Shown: in pieces, positions 44,056 through 52,252 of the stretch
Numbering within the stretch: the first letter of the stretch is position 1
Layout of the letters: every line of letters begins with the position of its first letter
Source: Bifidobacterium saguinibicoloris
Lineage (GTDB): Bacteria; Actinomycetota; Actinomycetes; Actinomycetales; Bifidobacteriaceae
Assembly (NCBI RefSeq): GCF_019331725.1
Contig: NZ_JAHBBF010000012.1
Span: 31,510-95,509, forward strand
DNA length: 64,000 nt
Reading direction: 5' to 3'
Program-made: the position numbers and the translations under genes
Notes under the pieces: model-generated
Databases searched by the model: none
What the model was told of the DNA's origin: nothing
The model's input: the letters and a program-made list of their open reading frames with translations, nothing else

Positions 44056-45561
44056 ATGAACGTGCAACTGCGTGCGACGGACATTTCCAAAAGCTTCGGC
44101 GGCGTGCACGCGCTCAGGCACGTGAACGTGGACATCGCCGAAGGCGAGGTGCATTGCCTGGCCGGAGAAAACGGATCCGGCAAATCCACCATCGTGAAGA
44201 TCCTCTCCGGCGTACTGCAGCCGGACGGCGGCACCATCACGGTGAACGGCCAGGACTATCCCAACCTCACCGCCAGGCAGGCGATCGGGTTCGGCATAGC
44301 GGTGATCCATCAGGACCTCTCGCTGTTCGGCACCATGAGCGTGCGGGACAACATCTGCCTGCCCGAGCACGTCCATCACCGGCGCTCCCTCATCAACCCG
44401 CGATACGCCGACCAACTGGCCCATCGTGCCCTCGACCGCATCGGCGCGAAGCTCGACCTCGACGAACGTGTGGAGAATCTGTCCATGGCAGGTAAGCAGC
44501 AGGTCGCCATCGCCCGCGCCCTGGCCTTGGACGCCAAGGTCATCTTCATGGACGAGCCGACCACCGCATTGACCTCCACCGAAGTGGACAGCCTTCTCGC
44601 CACCATCGAGGGGCTCAAGGCCTCCGGCGTCTCCGTCATCTTCATCTCCCACAAACTCGACGAAGTGTTCTCCGTGGCGGACCGCATCACCGTGTTCCGC
44701 TCCGGAGAGGTCATCGGCACCTACCGGGCGAGCGAACTGGACAGTCGTAAACTGTCCACGCTCATGACCGGCCGGGACGTGGAATTCGGCACTCCCGAAG
44801 ACCACGTGGACCGAAACGCCGCACCGGTGCTTGAAATGACCCACGTCAAAGCCTCCCGGGTGACCGACGTGAGCCTCGCCGTGCAACCCGGCGAAGTGGT
44901 CGGCATGAGCGGACTGCTCGGCTCCGGACGTACCGAAACCGCGCTCACCCTCTTCGGGCTCAACCAGGTCACCGGCGGCACCATCGCCATCGAAGGCGAA
45001 CCGGTCAGAATCGGCAACCCGCGCGACGCCATCGCCAACGGCATCGCCCTCGTACCCGAAGACCGCCACAACGAAGGCCTCTTCCTCGACCGCAACCTGA
45101 TGCAGAACAGCGCCGCCAGCGTACTCGGCACAATCTCCAACCGGTTCGGCGTGGTCGACGCCAAAGCGGAACGGCGCATCGGCGAGGAGACGCTCGTCGA
45201 CCTCCAAGTCAACACACGGGACCTGAGCCTCCTGGCCCAATCCCTATCCGGCGGCAACCAGCAGAAAGTGCTTCTCGGCAAATGGGTGGCCACCAAACCC
45301 AAGCTCCTCATCCTCGACTCGCCCACCGTCGGCGTGGACGTCGGATCGAAATCGCAGATCTACGACATCATCCGCAACCTCTCCGCACAAGGCATCGCCA
45401 TCCTCGTCATCTCCGACGAGGAGGAAGAGCTCCTCGCCGTCTGCAACCGCATCGCCATCTTCGTACAAGGCGCGGTGACCACGGAACTGTCCGGTTCGCA
45501 GCTCAAACCCGGATTCTCCGCCATCTATCGCAACATCGACCGGAAAGGAGGAGCACGCTGA
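44056..45561 (+). CDS. Sugar ABC transporter ATP-binding protein (tandem ATPase domains)
   Basis: A 501-residue double ATPase of the RbsA/MglA type. Domain 1: Walker A GENGSGKSTIV (about 37-47), signature LSMAGKQQVAIARAL, Walker B VIFMDEPTTALTS. Domain 2: degenerate P-loop GLLGSGRTETAL (about 292-303), signature LSGGNQQKVLLGKW, Walker B LLILDSPTVGVDVGSK (Ser-Pro in place of Glu-Pro, as common in this class). Energises monosaccharide uptake from the cytosolic side. Start ATG 44056 with AGGAAG upstream; GTG 44053 is an alternative. The stop overlaps the next ATG by one base. Confidence 0.92.
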   Translation: MNVQLRATDISKSFGGVHALRHVNVDIAEGEVHCLAGENGSGKSTIVKILSGVLQPDGGTITVNGQDYPNLTARQAIGFGIAVIHQDLSLFGTMSVRDNICLPEHVHHRRSLINPRYADQLAHRALDRIGAKLDLDERVENLSMAGKQQVAIARALALDAKVIFMDEPTTALTSTEVDSLLATIEGLKASGVSVIFISHKLDEVFSVADRITVFRSGEVIGTYRASELDSRKLSTLMTGRDVEFGTPEDHVDRNAAPVLEMTHVKASRVTDVSLAVQPGEVVGMSGLLGSGRTETALTLFGLNQVTGGTIAIEGEPVRIGNPRDAIANGIALVPEDRHNEGLFLDRNLMQNSAASVLGTISNRFGVVDAKAERRIGEETLVDLQVNTRDLSLLAQSLSGGNQQKVLLGKWVATKPKLLILDSPTVGVDVGSKSQIYDIIRNLSAQGIAILVISDEEEELLAVCNRIAIFVQGAVTTELSGSQLKPGFSAIYRNIDRKGGAR

Positions 45562-46562
45562 TGCACGTCAAGAAGCTCAACTCCATGGAGATCACTCTGC
45601 TGGTCATCATCGCCGTGTACGCGGCGGTCGTCTCCCTCGTGAACCCCAACTTCCTCACCCTGGGAACGCTCGCCGACCTCACGCGCAACGGCACCGGCAT
45701 GGCGATTCTCGCCGCAGGCGTCACCATGATCATGATCTCCGGCGGCATCGATGTCTCCTTCCCCGCAGTGGCCATCATGTCCGGATACACTTCTGTGGTC
45801 ATCGCCGTGAACGCAGGCATCGACTCCATTCTCGTCATCCTGCTGCTCGCCGCGGTCATCGGCGCTCTATTGGGCGCCATCAACGCTCTGCTCATCCACT
45901 GGCTCGCCCTGCCTACGTTCATCGTCACGCTCGGCACATCCTCCGTGTTCTACGGACTCATGGCCACCGTGGTGGGCACCAAGCCCGTGACCATCAGCCA
46001 GATGCCGAAATCCTTGCTCGCCTTCGGCCGGTGGAACATCATCTCCTTCACCAGCAACGGTCAGCAGAGCGGCATCGCCGGATTCTTCCTCATCGCCGTA
46101 CTCGTCTACGTGGTCATCTGGTTCATCATGAACCACACCACGCTGGGACACAGCATCTACGCCATCGGCAACTCCGAAGAATCCGCCCGCAGAGCCGGCC
46201 TCTCCCCGCTCAAAATCAAACTGTTCATCTACCCGCTGATGGGTGTGCTCGCCGCGCTGATGGCCATCATCTCGTTCGCGAACCTCAAATTCGTAGACCC
46301 CACCAGCATCATGGGCACCGAACTGACCGTCATTGCCGCAGTGGTCATCGGCGGCACGCGCATCACCGGCGGCTACGGCACCCTGTTCGGTACGTTCCTC
46401 GGCGTGGCCCTCGTGCAGTTGCTCAACAACACGCTCGTGTTCCTCGGCATCCAATCCTCCTGGAACAGCCTCTTCATCGGCGCGGTCATGGTCTGTGCCG
46501 TGGTCGCCATCTACTACGGCGAAAAACGCCGCAACCGCCGCAACATGTCCTTCCTGGTATGA
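45561..46562 (+). CDS. Sugar ABC transporter permease 1 (RbsC/FruF-like)
   Basis: A 333-residue membrane protein with about ten helices of the RbsC/BPD_transp_2 family: VTMIMISGGIDVSFPAVAIMSG (about 52-73) is the signature, with LPTFIVTLGTSSVFYGL, AIGNSEESARRAGL (cytosolic coupling loop) and AVVIGGTRITGGYGTLFGTFLG. Preceded by GGAAAGGAGGA and overlapping the ATPase stop (TGATG). It forms a heterodimeric channel with the next gene product, an arrangement also found in bifidobacterial fructose/ribose/xylose importers of the FruEKFG type. Confidence 0.9.
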   Translation: MHVKKLNSMEITLLVIIAVYAAVVSLVNPNFLTLGTLADLTRNGTGMAILAAGVTMIMISGGIDVSFPAVAIMSGYTSVVIAVNAGIDSILVILLLAAVIGALLGAINALLIHWLALPTFIVTLGTSSVFYGLMATVVGTKPVTISQMPKSLLAFGRWNIISFTSNGQQSGIAGFFLIAVLVYVVIWFIMNHTTLGHSIYAIGNSEESARRAGLSPLKIKLFIYPLMGVLAALMAIISFANLKFVDPTSIMGTELTVIAAVVIGGTRITGGYGTLFGTFLGVALVQLLNNTLVFLGIQSSWNSLFIGAVMVCAVVAIYYGEKRRNRRNMSFLV

Positions 46563-46572
46563 GGTGATCAGC

Positions 46573-47664
46573 ATGGCAAAGGAAACGCAACAAGCCAAGA
46601 AGCAGCAAACCAAGAGGAACCCGCTCGCCGCGTGGTGGCACGGCGTGGACCGCCCAAGCAAAGTGCTGTACGGCACCGTGCTCGTGGTCTGTCTGGTGTT
46701 CTACATCCTGCTCGGCAACACCCTGTACAACATAGGCACCCTGCAATCCATGGGATTCCAAATCGGCGAATTCATGTTCCTGGCGCTCGCCATGGGCATC
46801 GTGATGCTCACCGGCGGCATCGACCTCTCCGTGGTGGCCAACATGAACGTGTCCGCCATCATCATCGCGTGGATGCTTTCCGGCAGCGAAACCGGGCGCG
46901 CAGGATCACCGGGGACGTCCATCGCCCTGGCCGTTGCGCTCGGCATCCTCGCCACCGTGTTGTGCGGCGTAGTCAACGGATGTCTGGTCTCCCTGGCCGG
47001 TGTTAACCCCATCGTTGCCACGCTTGGCACGCAGCTGCTGTTCACCGGCGTGGCTTCCGCGGCCACCAACGGCTCATCCATCGGCGTCTATGTGGACGGC
47101 TACTCCACGCTCGGCATCGCCACCGTGGCCGGTATTCCCGTGGTGTTCCTGCTGGGACTCGTCTGCTACGCCATCGTCGGATGGGTGACCAGCCGCACGC
47201 GCTACGGCCGTGAACTCTACTTCTACGGATCCAACCCGGTGGCGTCACTGTTCTCCGGTCACCGCGTGAACCGCACGCTCATCCTCACCTACGCCGCGGC
47301 CGGCGTCTTCGTGGGACTGGCCGCCATGGTGATGGTGGCGCGCGTCAACTCCGCACGTGTGGGATTCGGTGAAACCTACCTGCTGCAGGCGCTGCTCGTG
47401 GTGGTGCTCGCCGGATTCGACCCCTTCGGCGGCCGCGGCCGCTTCGGCAACCTCCTCCTCGCCGTCGTCATGCTCCAAGTACTCCAGACAGGCTTCACCA
47501 TCCTCAACTTCTCCCCGTTCGTCAAGAACCTCGCATGGGGTGCGGCGCTCATCATCGTCATGGTGCTCAGCCGGGGACTGGAACTCTGGAGCGCGGCACG
47601 CAAAGTGGGTCGGCCGACAGCGACGAAACCAGTCACAGCCAAACCGACGGCGACGGCGCAATGA
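46573..47664 (+). CDS. Sugar ABC transporter permease 2 (RbsC/FruG-like)
   Basis: A 363-residue membrane protein with a Lys/Gln-rich cytosolic N-terminus, then about nine helices: LAMGIVMLTGGIDLSVVANMNVSAIII (about 72-98), GVNPIVATLGTQLLFTGVAS, FYGSNPVASLFSGHRVNRT (coupling loop) and LLVVVLAGFDPFGGRGRFGNLLLAVV. Paralogous to permease 1. The ATG has GAGGTGATC upstream, 10 bp after the previous stop. The Thr/Ala/Lys tail is low-complexity. Confidence 0.9.
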   Translation: MAKETQQAKKQQTKRNPLAAWWHGVDRPSKVLYGTVLVVCLVFYILLGNTLYNIGTLQSMGFQIGEFMFLALAMGIVMLTGGIDLSVVANMNVSAIIIAWMLSGSETGRAGSPGTSIALAVALGILATVLCGVVNGCLVSLAGVNPIVATLGTQLLFTGVASAATNGSSIGVYVDGYSTLGIATVAGIPVVFLLGLVCYAIVGWVTSRTRYGRELYFYGSNPVASLFSGHRVNRTLILTYAAAGVFVGLAAMVMVARVNSARVGFGETYLLQALLVVVLAGFDPFGGRGRFGNLLLAVVMLQVLQTGFTILNFSPFVKNLAWGAALIIVMVLSRGLELWSAARKVGRPTATKPVTAKPTATAQ

Positions 47665-47739
47665 CCGGCGGGCGGTCGGCGCAACGTACGTCGCAACGGC
47701 CGACGTGGTGAACCGAATCGAACGGAAAGGAACGGAACA

Positions 47740-48351
47740 ATGAGCGAAACAAACAAAACGACAGATACGGCATCAGCCGAAACGTCGCAGGAGACGCTGG
47801 GCGCCGCCAAAGTCGAACACATCCTCGACGAACTGCGCGAAACCTTCGAACGCGTGGACTATGCGGACCTTGAAACGGTCATTCCGCTACTGGAATCCGC
47901 CAACCGCATCGTCTGCGCAGGCGTGGGACGCGAAGGACTGACTTGCCGCGCGTTCTGCATGCGACTGATGCACCTGGGGTACGACAGCCACTGGGTCTGG
48001 GACGACACCGCGCCCGCGCTGCACGAAGGCGACGTGTTCTTCTTCACCTGCGGATCCGGCGAAATCGCCCACCTGCTCACCATCGCAGAACTCGCGAAAC
48101 GGACCGGTGCGACCGTCATCTGCGTCACCGGCGTGCCGGACAGCGACGCGGCGAACCTCGCCGACGAGGTGATCTTCATCCCCGCATCCGTCTACAAGGG
48201 CAGCGGCGACCTGGTGCCCACCACGCAACCCATGGGAACGCTGTGGGAAACCGCCTCGTGGATTCTGCTCGACGCCATCATCTACGAACTGCACGAACGC
48301 AACGGCATCACCTATCCGGACATGGCGGCCCGCCATCGGAACTACGAGTGA
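47740..48351 (+). CDS. SIS-domain sugar-phosphate isomerase, 6-phospho-3-hexuloisomerase-like
   Basis: A 203-residue SIS protein. After a 25-residue polar N-terminus: NRIVCAGVGREGLTCRAFCMRLMHLGYDS (about 52-80), FFFTCGSGEIAHLLTIAELAKR (SIS phosphate-binding loop), ATVICVTGVPDSDAANLADEVIFIPAS, and GTLWETASWILLDAIIYELHERNG with terminal MAARHRNYE. This last block is characteristic of PHI (HxlB), which interconverts arabino-3-hexulose-6-phosphate and fructose-6-phosphate. No HxlA (hexulose-phosphate synthase) gene is present. Last gene of the operon, 75 bp after permease 2, with GGAAAGGAACGG upstream. It probably isomerises a phosphorylated sugar made by the kinase. Confidence 0.8.
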   Translation: MSETNKTTDTASAETSQETLGAAKVEHILDELRETFERVDYADLETVIPLLESANRIVCAGVGREGLTCRAFCMRLMHLGYDSHWVWDDTAPALHEGDVFFFTCGSGEIAHLLTIAELAKRTGATVICVTGVPDSDAANLADEVIFIPASVYKGSGDLVPTTQPMGTLWETASWILLDAIIYELHERNGITYPDMAARHRNYE

Positions 48352-48402
48352 CGGACCGGGCGGTACGTGATGGTGTGCGACTGCGTCGTGGTGACGTGAG
48401 AT

Positions 48403-48454
48403 GGCAAGGGGTTGGGTGGAAGCCCGTCAACGGGCTTCCACCCAACCCCTTGCC
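48403..48454 (+). terminator. 24-bp perfect-stem terminator of the sugar operon
   Basis: GGCAAGGGGTTGGGTGGAAG and four further bases (48403-48426) pair perfectly with 48431-48454 around a TCAA loop. No U-tract follows. It is the longest perfect hairpin in the window, 51 bp after the last stop. Confidence 0.9.
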
Positions 48455-48979
48455 GTTGGTGGCTTGTTGGTGGCGTGAGTTGTGTTGTGTTATCCGTGCA
48501 CGAGAACGGGTCGCTCTGCAATTTCCCCGGTGAGCCCAACGGCGTTACCTCGTCTCGTGCAATACGTGAGTATGAGGAAAGTTAAGGAAAGTTAGCATAT
48601 GCAGTGTCAAGCACGGTTAAAGGTTGAGAATACAACGATACTGCGAGCTATGACGGTAATTGGCGACGACAAAATCGGCGAAATGGAAAGTTGAGGAAAG
48701 TCGCGGTCTTGACTGAGTCGGTGCCTGTCGCTGGCGTGTCGGACAGGGATGGCGACACGTCGAATCCCACTGACGAGAGCGCATGAAGACCTCGACGCCG
48801 GCGACAACCCTGTTGCCATCCACTCCACCAGCGCGATTCTGGAACACCGGTTCACCGTGTCCGTGGGAGACAAGGTCGCCGGGAACGTGGCATTGAGCTG
48901 GAAAGGCCATGTCGACGACGGCGAACAGGTGCGCCTGTCCTCGCATGTTTCGCCACATATGGAGCGATGGTCCTGAGCG
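48455..48979. other. Gene-poor region with a duplicated GGAAAGTT motif, downstream of ATPase C
   Basis: Two copies of the tandem motif GGAAAGTT(A/G)AGGAAAGT lie at about 48576-48593 and 48685-48702, roughly 110 bp apart. Between them is AT-rich sequence. From about 48749 an open stretch of 75 codons reads in the plus direction (ILEHRFTVSVGDKVAGN...), but it lacks a ribosome-binding site and any family I recognise; it may be a gene remnant. Nothing else is supported. Confidence 0.4.
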
Positions 48980-50326
48980 CTACATTTCGATGTCGTCGTC
49001 GGGTATGGCGTTCGCCGGATCGTTGTCGGGGGAGAAATAGGGGCCTACAGCCCATAGGGGAACGTTGGTCAGCCAATCCTGCTCCCGGAACCCCCGCATG
49101 GAGGACCGGTATCCGTGAAGCCCCGTCTGCGCGCAGAGCAGTCGCAGGCTTTTGGCATGCACGTTCTCCTCGGCTTTGACCTCGAGCGGTGCCGGGCTGC
49201 CGTCGCGGCGGGTGATGAAGTCCACTTCGGCGCTGCCTTTGCCGGAGGTCCAATAGTATGGGGTGCGGCCTGCGGCCACAAGCTGCTGGCAGACGTACTG
49301 TTCCGTCAAAGCCCCCTTGTACTCCTCGAACGCCTTGTTGGACATCAATACGTCGCGTGCATCGACGTCCATGGCGGCGCCCAACAGGCCGACATCGTGC
49401 ATGTACAGTTTGAACGCCGACAGATCCTCATAATCACGCAACGGCAGTTGCGGCTTGTCGACCCGGTAGACGCGATACGCCAGTCCGGAATCCACAATGA
49501 ATTGGATGGCGGTCTCATATTGCGCCCTTCGGGCTCCGGGCGCGATATGACCGAAGATGAATTTGTGGTTCTCCCTTCCCAGATGCGCAGGAATGGACCG
49601 GAACGCCAGTCTGACACGTTCGGAGTCAAGATCCGACGCCTTGGCGGCATGCTTGGAGAAGTCATACTCGTAATCCGACAACAGGGACCGCTGCACCCGC
49701 CGTGCCGCCCGGTAGTCGTTGTTCCCCTCCAGAAAAGTGGCCACCGCCTCCGGCATGCCGCCCACATAGTAATAGCGGCGCAACGCGCGCTCCAATTGGG
49801 AGGAGAACGCCGCCGCTCTGGTGAAATCCAATGCCCTGACCATCCCGGACAATGCCTCGAGACCGCAAGCGTCGAGGAATTCGGTGAAAGTCAAGGGATA
49901 CATGTCCAACATGTCGACCTTGCCCACGGGGAACGATGCGCCCGCATGGTAGGCGAGTCCCAGATACGATCCGGCTGCGGCCACATGCTGCTCGGGAAGC
50001 TCCTCGGCGAACGCCTTCATGAGCGTCAATGCCCGGGGATCCTCTTGGATTTCGTCGATGACGATCAGTGTGCGGCCGGGGACAATGTTCACCCCGGTCA
50101 GAATGCCGATGTTCTCAAGCACTTGATGCGCGTCGTATCCTGGCGCGAACACCGCCTTGGCGGCTTCGCTCATGAGGTTGACGTACGCGCAGGAATCATA
50201 TGCCGTCTTCCCCAACTCGCGAAGCGCATAGGTCTTGCCGACCTGTCTGGCTCCGCACAATACCAACGGCTTGCGTCGTGCGGAATGGGTCCATGCTTCA
50301 AGCCGCATCATGATGTCTCTGCGCAT
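48980..50326 (-). CDS. AAA+ ATPase with DUF4143-type C-terminus (ATPase C)
   Basis: A 448-residue protein, the most canonical of the five. Walker A GARQVGKT (25-32), Walker B LIVIDEIQ (about 87-94), family motif YPLTFTEFLDACG (about 142-154), DUF4143 segment from about 195 (LRRYYYVGGMPEAVATFL). The C-terminal domain has SAEVDFITRRDGSPAPLEVKAEEN, a complete D-x(n)-ExK nuclease-like motif. Function of the family is not established; a membrane or nucleic-acid remodelling role has been suggested only by fold. GGAAGGTGA lies upstream of ATG. Its 5' flank shares a 514-bp intergenic region with divergent ATPase D, full of repeats. Confidence 0.88.
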   Translation of the reverse strand: MRRDIMMRLEAWTHSARRKPLVLCGARQVGKTYALRELGKTAYDSCAYVNLMSEAAKAVFAPGYDAHQVLENIGILTGVNIVPGRTLIVIDEIQEDPRALTLMKAFAEELPEQHVAAAGSYLGLAYHAGASFPVGKVDMLDMYPLTFTEFLDACGLEALSGMVRALDFTRAAAFSSQLERALRRYYYVGGMPEAVATFLEGNNDYRAARRVQRSLLSDYEYDFSKHAAKASDLDSERVRLAFRSIPAHLGRENHKFIFGHIAPGARRAQYETAIQFIVDSGLAYRVYRVDKPQLPLRDYEDLSAFKLYMHDVGLLGAAMDVDARDVLMSNKAFEEYKGALTEQYVCQQLVAAGRTPYYWTSGKGSAEVDFITRRDGSPAPLEVKAEENVHAKSLRLLCAQTGLHGYRSSMRGFREQDWLTNVPLWAVGPYFSPDNDPANAIPDDDIEM

Positions 50327-50390
50327 GCGTTGTCACCTTCCGTTCCGGGTTGATGCATCATGTGCATGATATCCGAACATACCGCTACGA

Positions 50391-50520
50391 TGCAATTTTC
50401 CTGACGAATATTCGGCGATTTCTGCAATTATTCCGACGAACAAATCGGCGTTTCGTGCAATTTTCCTGACGAACATTTGCTGATTCGTGCAATTTTCCTG
50501 ACGAATGCGGCTCCCGGCCT
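50391..50520. repeat. Four 32-33-bp direct repeats upstream of ATPase C
   Basis: Units begin at 50391, 50423, 50456 and 50488 with core TGCAATTTTCCTGACGAA (second unit TGCAATTATTCCGACGAA), then a less conserved spacer ending in TT(T)CG. A fifth copy (TGCGGTTTTCCTGACGAA) lies at 50652, 164 bp further, which is five periods away. The spacing of 32-33 bp is about three helical turns, putting all copies on one DNA face. The first copy is 64 bp upstream of the ATPase C start. Confidence 0.88.
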
Positions 50521-50542
50521 TGCCCTCGAGGCCGGATCATTG

Positions 50543-50611
50543 CCATAACATTGACGTAGCAAGGACCATAACATTGACATAGCAAAAACCATAACATTGA
50601 CACAGGGGTGT
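50543..50611. repeat. Three 23-bp direct repeats in the ATPase C/D intergenic region
   Basis: CCATAACATTGAC recurs at 50543, 50566 and 50589, exactly 23 bp apart, followed by (G/A)TAGCAA in the first two. The period equals that of the array before ATPase A, but the sequence is unrelated. It lies between the ATPase C array and the ATPase D operator-like sites. Confidence 0.88.
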
Positions 50612-50716
50612 CACTGCACCTTGGGATGCGTGCTCGTCCGAGCACTTTCCGTGCGGTTTTCCTGACGAACGAAGCCCTGCCGGGCGATGGGCGTGGTGCT
50701 TTTGGACGTAGGTGCA

Positions 50717-50812
50717 GATTTATACTGTACTCGAAATGCATGCATATGCGATGTTGATTTTATAGTATACTATAAAACAATAAGAAATCCTGCTTGGATT
50801 TCTAGTGTACTG
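50717..50812 (+). promoter_or_regulatory. Three near-palindromic GTAC/GTATAC sites upstream of ATPase D
   Basis: GATTTATACTGTACT, GATTTTATAGTATACT and GATTTCTAGTGTACT begin at 50717, 50756 and 50797, with centres 39 and 41 bp apart. The middle one is a perfect 20-bp palindrome (50758-50777, centre GTATAC). The last site ends about 29 bp before the start codon. These are likely operators or iteron-like sites; the AT-rich palindrome would also contain or mask the promoter. Confidence 0.75.
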
Positions 50813-50840
50813 ATAATGAATCGGCGGGAGAGACGAACGA

Positions 50841-52061
50841 ATGAACTACTTCACGCGGCAACATCTCATGACGGTGCTGGAATCCCACCGGAACACGCCC
50901 GAAGTCAAAGTGCTGACAGGCGTACGCCGCTGCGGCAAAAGCACCCTGCTGGACCGTTACGCGCAATCGCTGATCGACGAAGGCGTTCCGAAAACCAACA
51001 TATTCAGCCGAAGATTCGACTCCTTCGACATCCCCATCGGATACTCCGCACAAGACCTCCATCACGAACTGCAACAGGCCGTCGCACAAGCCGGGCCCGG
51101 CGCCTTCTACGTCTTCCTGGACGAAATCCAAGACGTGCCGGGGTGGGAACAGGTCGTACGCAGACTCCACACGAGACCGGACACCGACGTCTACATCACC
51201 GGATCCAACGCCTACCTGCTCTCCGGAGAACTCGCCACATACCTCGCAGGACGCTACGTCTCCATCGACGTATACCCGCTGTCGTTCGACGAATACGCCA
51301 CCCACATGACGCAGACGCACCCCGAAAGAAGCGAGGACCGGCTCTTCGCCGACTACATGACCTACGGAGGCATGCCGGGCCTGTACGTCGCCGGCGAGCC
51401 GGACCGAACGAAAGCGGGCGAAATCCTGTCCGCCATCTACGAATCCGTCGTCATCAAAGACGTGGCAAGTCGATACGCCATACGTGACATCGCCGCACTG
51501 GGGAAACTCAGCCGATACCTGTTCGCGACCTCCGGCAACCTGCTCTCCGTCAACAACATCGTCAACACCCTCAGAAGCGCCGGGCAGACCATCGCGTACG
51601 CCACCGTCGAAAACCAAATCAACGCGCTGGAGCAGGCGTACATCATCAGCGGCTGCGAACAGGCGCGGCTACGCGGCAAACAGCTCCTGCACCCCCAGCG
51701 CAAGTACTATCCGGTAGACAACGGATTCCGCAACCTCACCAACGGATTCAACGGATCGGACCGCGGCGCGCAGCTCGAAGGCATCGTCTACACGGAACTG
51801 CGGCGGCGCGGATACGCCGTATCCATCGGCGCCGCGAACGACGGCGAAATCGACTTCGTCACCAAACGGGAAGCCGAAACGCACTACATCCAAGTCACCC
51901 TCAACATGACCGAGGAACACACGCGGCAGCGCGAACTCGCCCCGCTGCAACGCCTCACCGACGCGTTCCCACGCACCGTGCTCACCCTCGACCGGTTCAG
52001 CACCGGCGTCACCGCCGAAGGCATCCGCATCGCGAACGTCATCGACTGGCTCCGGTCGTGA
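50841..52061 (+). CDS. AAA+ ATPase with DUF4143-type C-terminus (ATPase D)
   Basis: A 406-residue protein closest in layout to ATPase B. Walker A GVRRCGKS (27-34), Walker B FYVFLDEIQD (about 89-98), ITGSNAYLLSGELATYLAGRY (about 115-135), then DUF4143 (YPLSFDEYATHM, YMTYGGMPGLYVAGE). The C-terminal GEIDFVTKREAETHYIQVTLNM has Gln-Val-Thr in place of ExK, so it is probably nuclease-dead. GGGAGAG lies upstream of ATG. The stop is followed by a 190-bp gap with the ATPase E repeats, so D and E are not obviously one operon. Function unknown. Confidence 0.87.
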   Translation: MNYFTRQHLMTVLESHRNTPEVKVLTGVRRCGKSTLLDRYAQSLIDEGVPKTNIFSRRFDSFDIPIGYSAQDLHHELQQAVAQAGPGAFYVFLDEIQDVPGWEQVVRRLHTRPDTDVYITGSNAYLLSGELATYLAGRYVSIDVYPLSFDEYATHMTQTHPERSEDRLFADYMTYGGMPGLYVAGEPDRTKAGEILSAIYESVVIKDVASRYAIRDIAALGKLSRYLFATSGNLLSVNNIVNTLRSAGQTIAYATVENQINALEQAYIISGCEQARLRGKQLLHPQRKYYPVDNGFRNLTNGFNGSDRGAQLEGIVYTELRRRGYAVSIGAANDGEIDFVTKREAETHYIQVTLNMTEEHTRQRELAPLQRLTDAFPRTVLTLDRFSTGVTAEGIRIANVIDWLRS

Positions 52062-52094
52062 CCTGACGGAGCTCCCACGGGGCGCGGATTACGT

Positions 52095-52193
52095 CTTGTC
52101 GCGTGACGGAGCAGGATGTATCATAATCTTGTCGTATTAGACGACAAGATTTATATAAAACTTGCTATCTAGTAAGACAAGAATGGGTTTGCA
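52095..52193 (+). repeat. Three 33-bp direct repeats with inverted-repeat cores upstream of ATPase E
   Basis: Units start at 52095, 52128 and 52161, exactly 33 bp apart. The middle unit holds a 21-bp near-perfect palindrome: CTTGTCGT-ATTAG-ACGACAAG (52128-52148). The third has CTTGC...GACAAG (52161-52181). The first keeps CTTGTCG but has lost most of the right arm. Between the second and third lies TTTATATAAAA, a promoter-like AT stretch. The array ends 60 bp before the ATPase E start. Confidence 0.85.
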
Positions 52194-52252
52194 GGTGTGT
52201 ATTTCGTACGCGCCGTGGTTGTCGTGGGCGATGTCGTGACGGGAGGATGACC

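Noticed and set aside
41437..48351. AI-2 (lsr-like) uptake and phosphorylation operon, since LsrB-class binding proteins and FGGY kinases occur in both.
   Set aside because: The kinase motifs fit actinobacterial xylulokinase, no LsrF/LsrG homologue is present, and the repressor is ROK rather than LsrR; kept only as a minor alternative.
48749..48976. 75-codon open frame before ATPase C.
   Set aside because: No ribosome-binding site, no recognisable family; noted only as a possible remnant.
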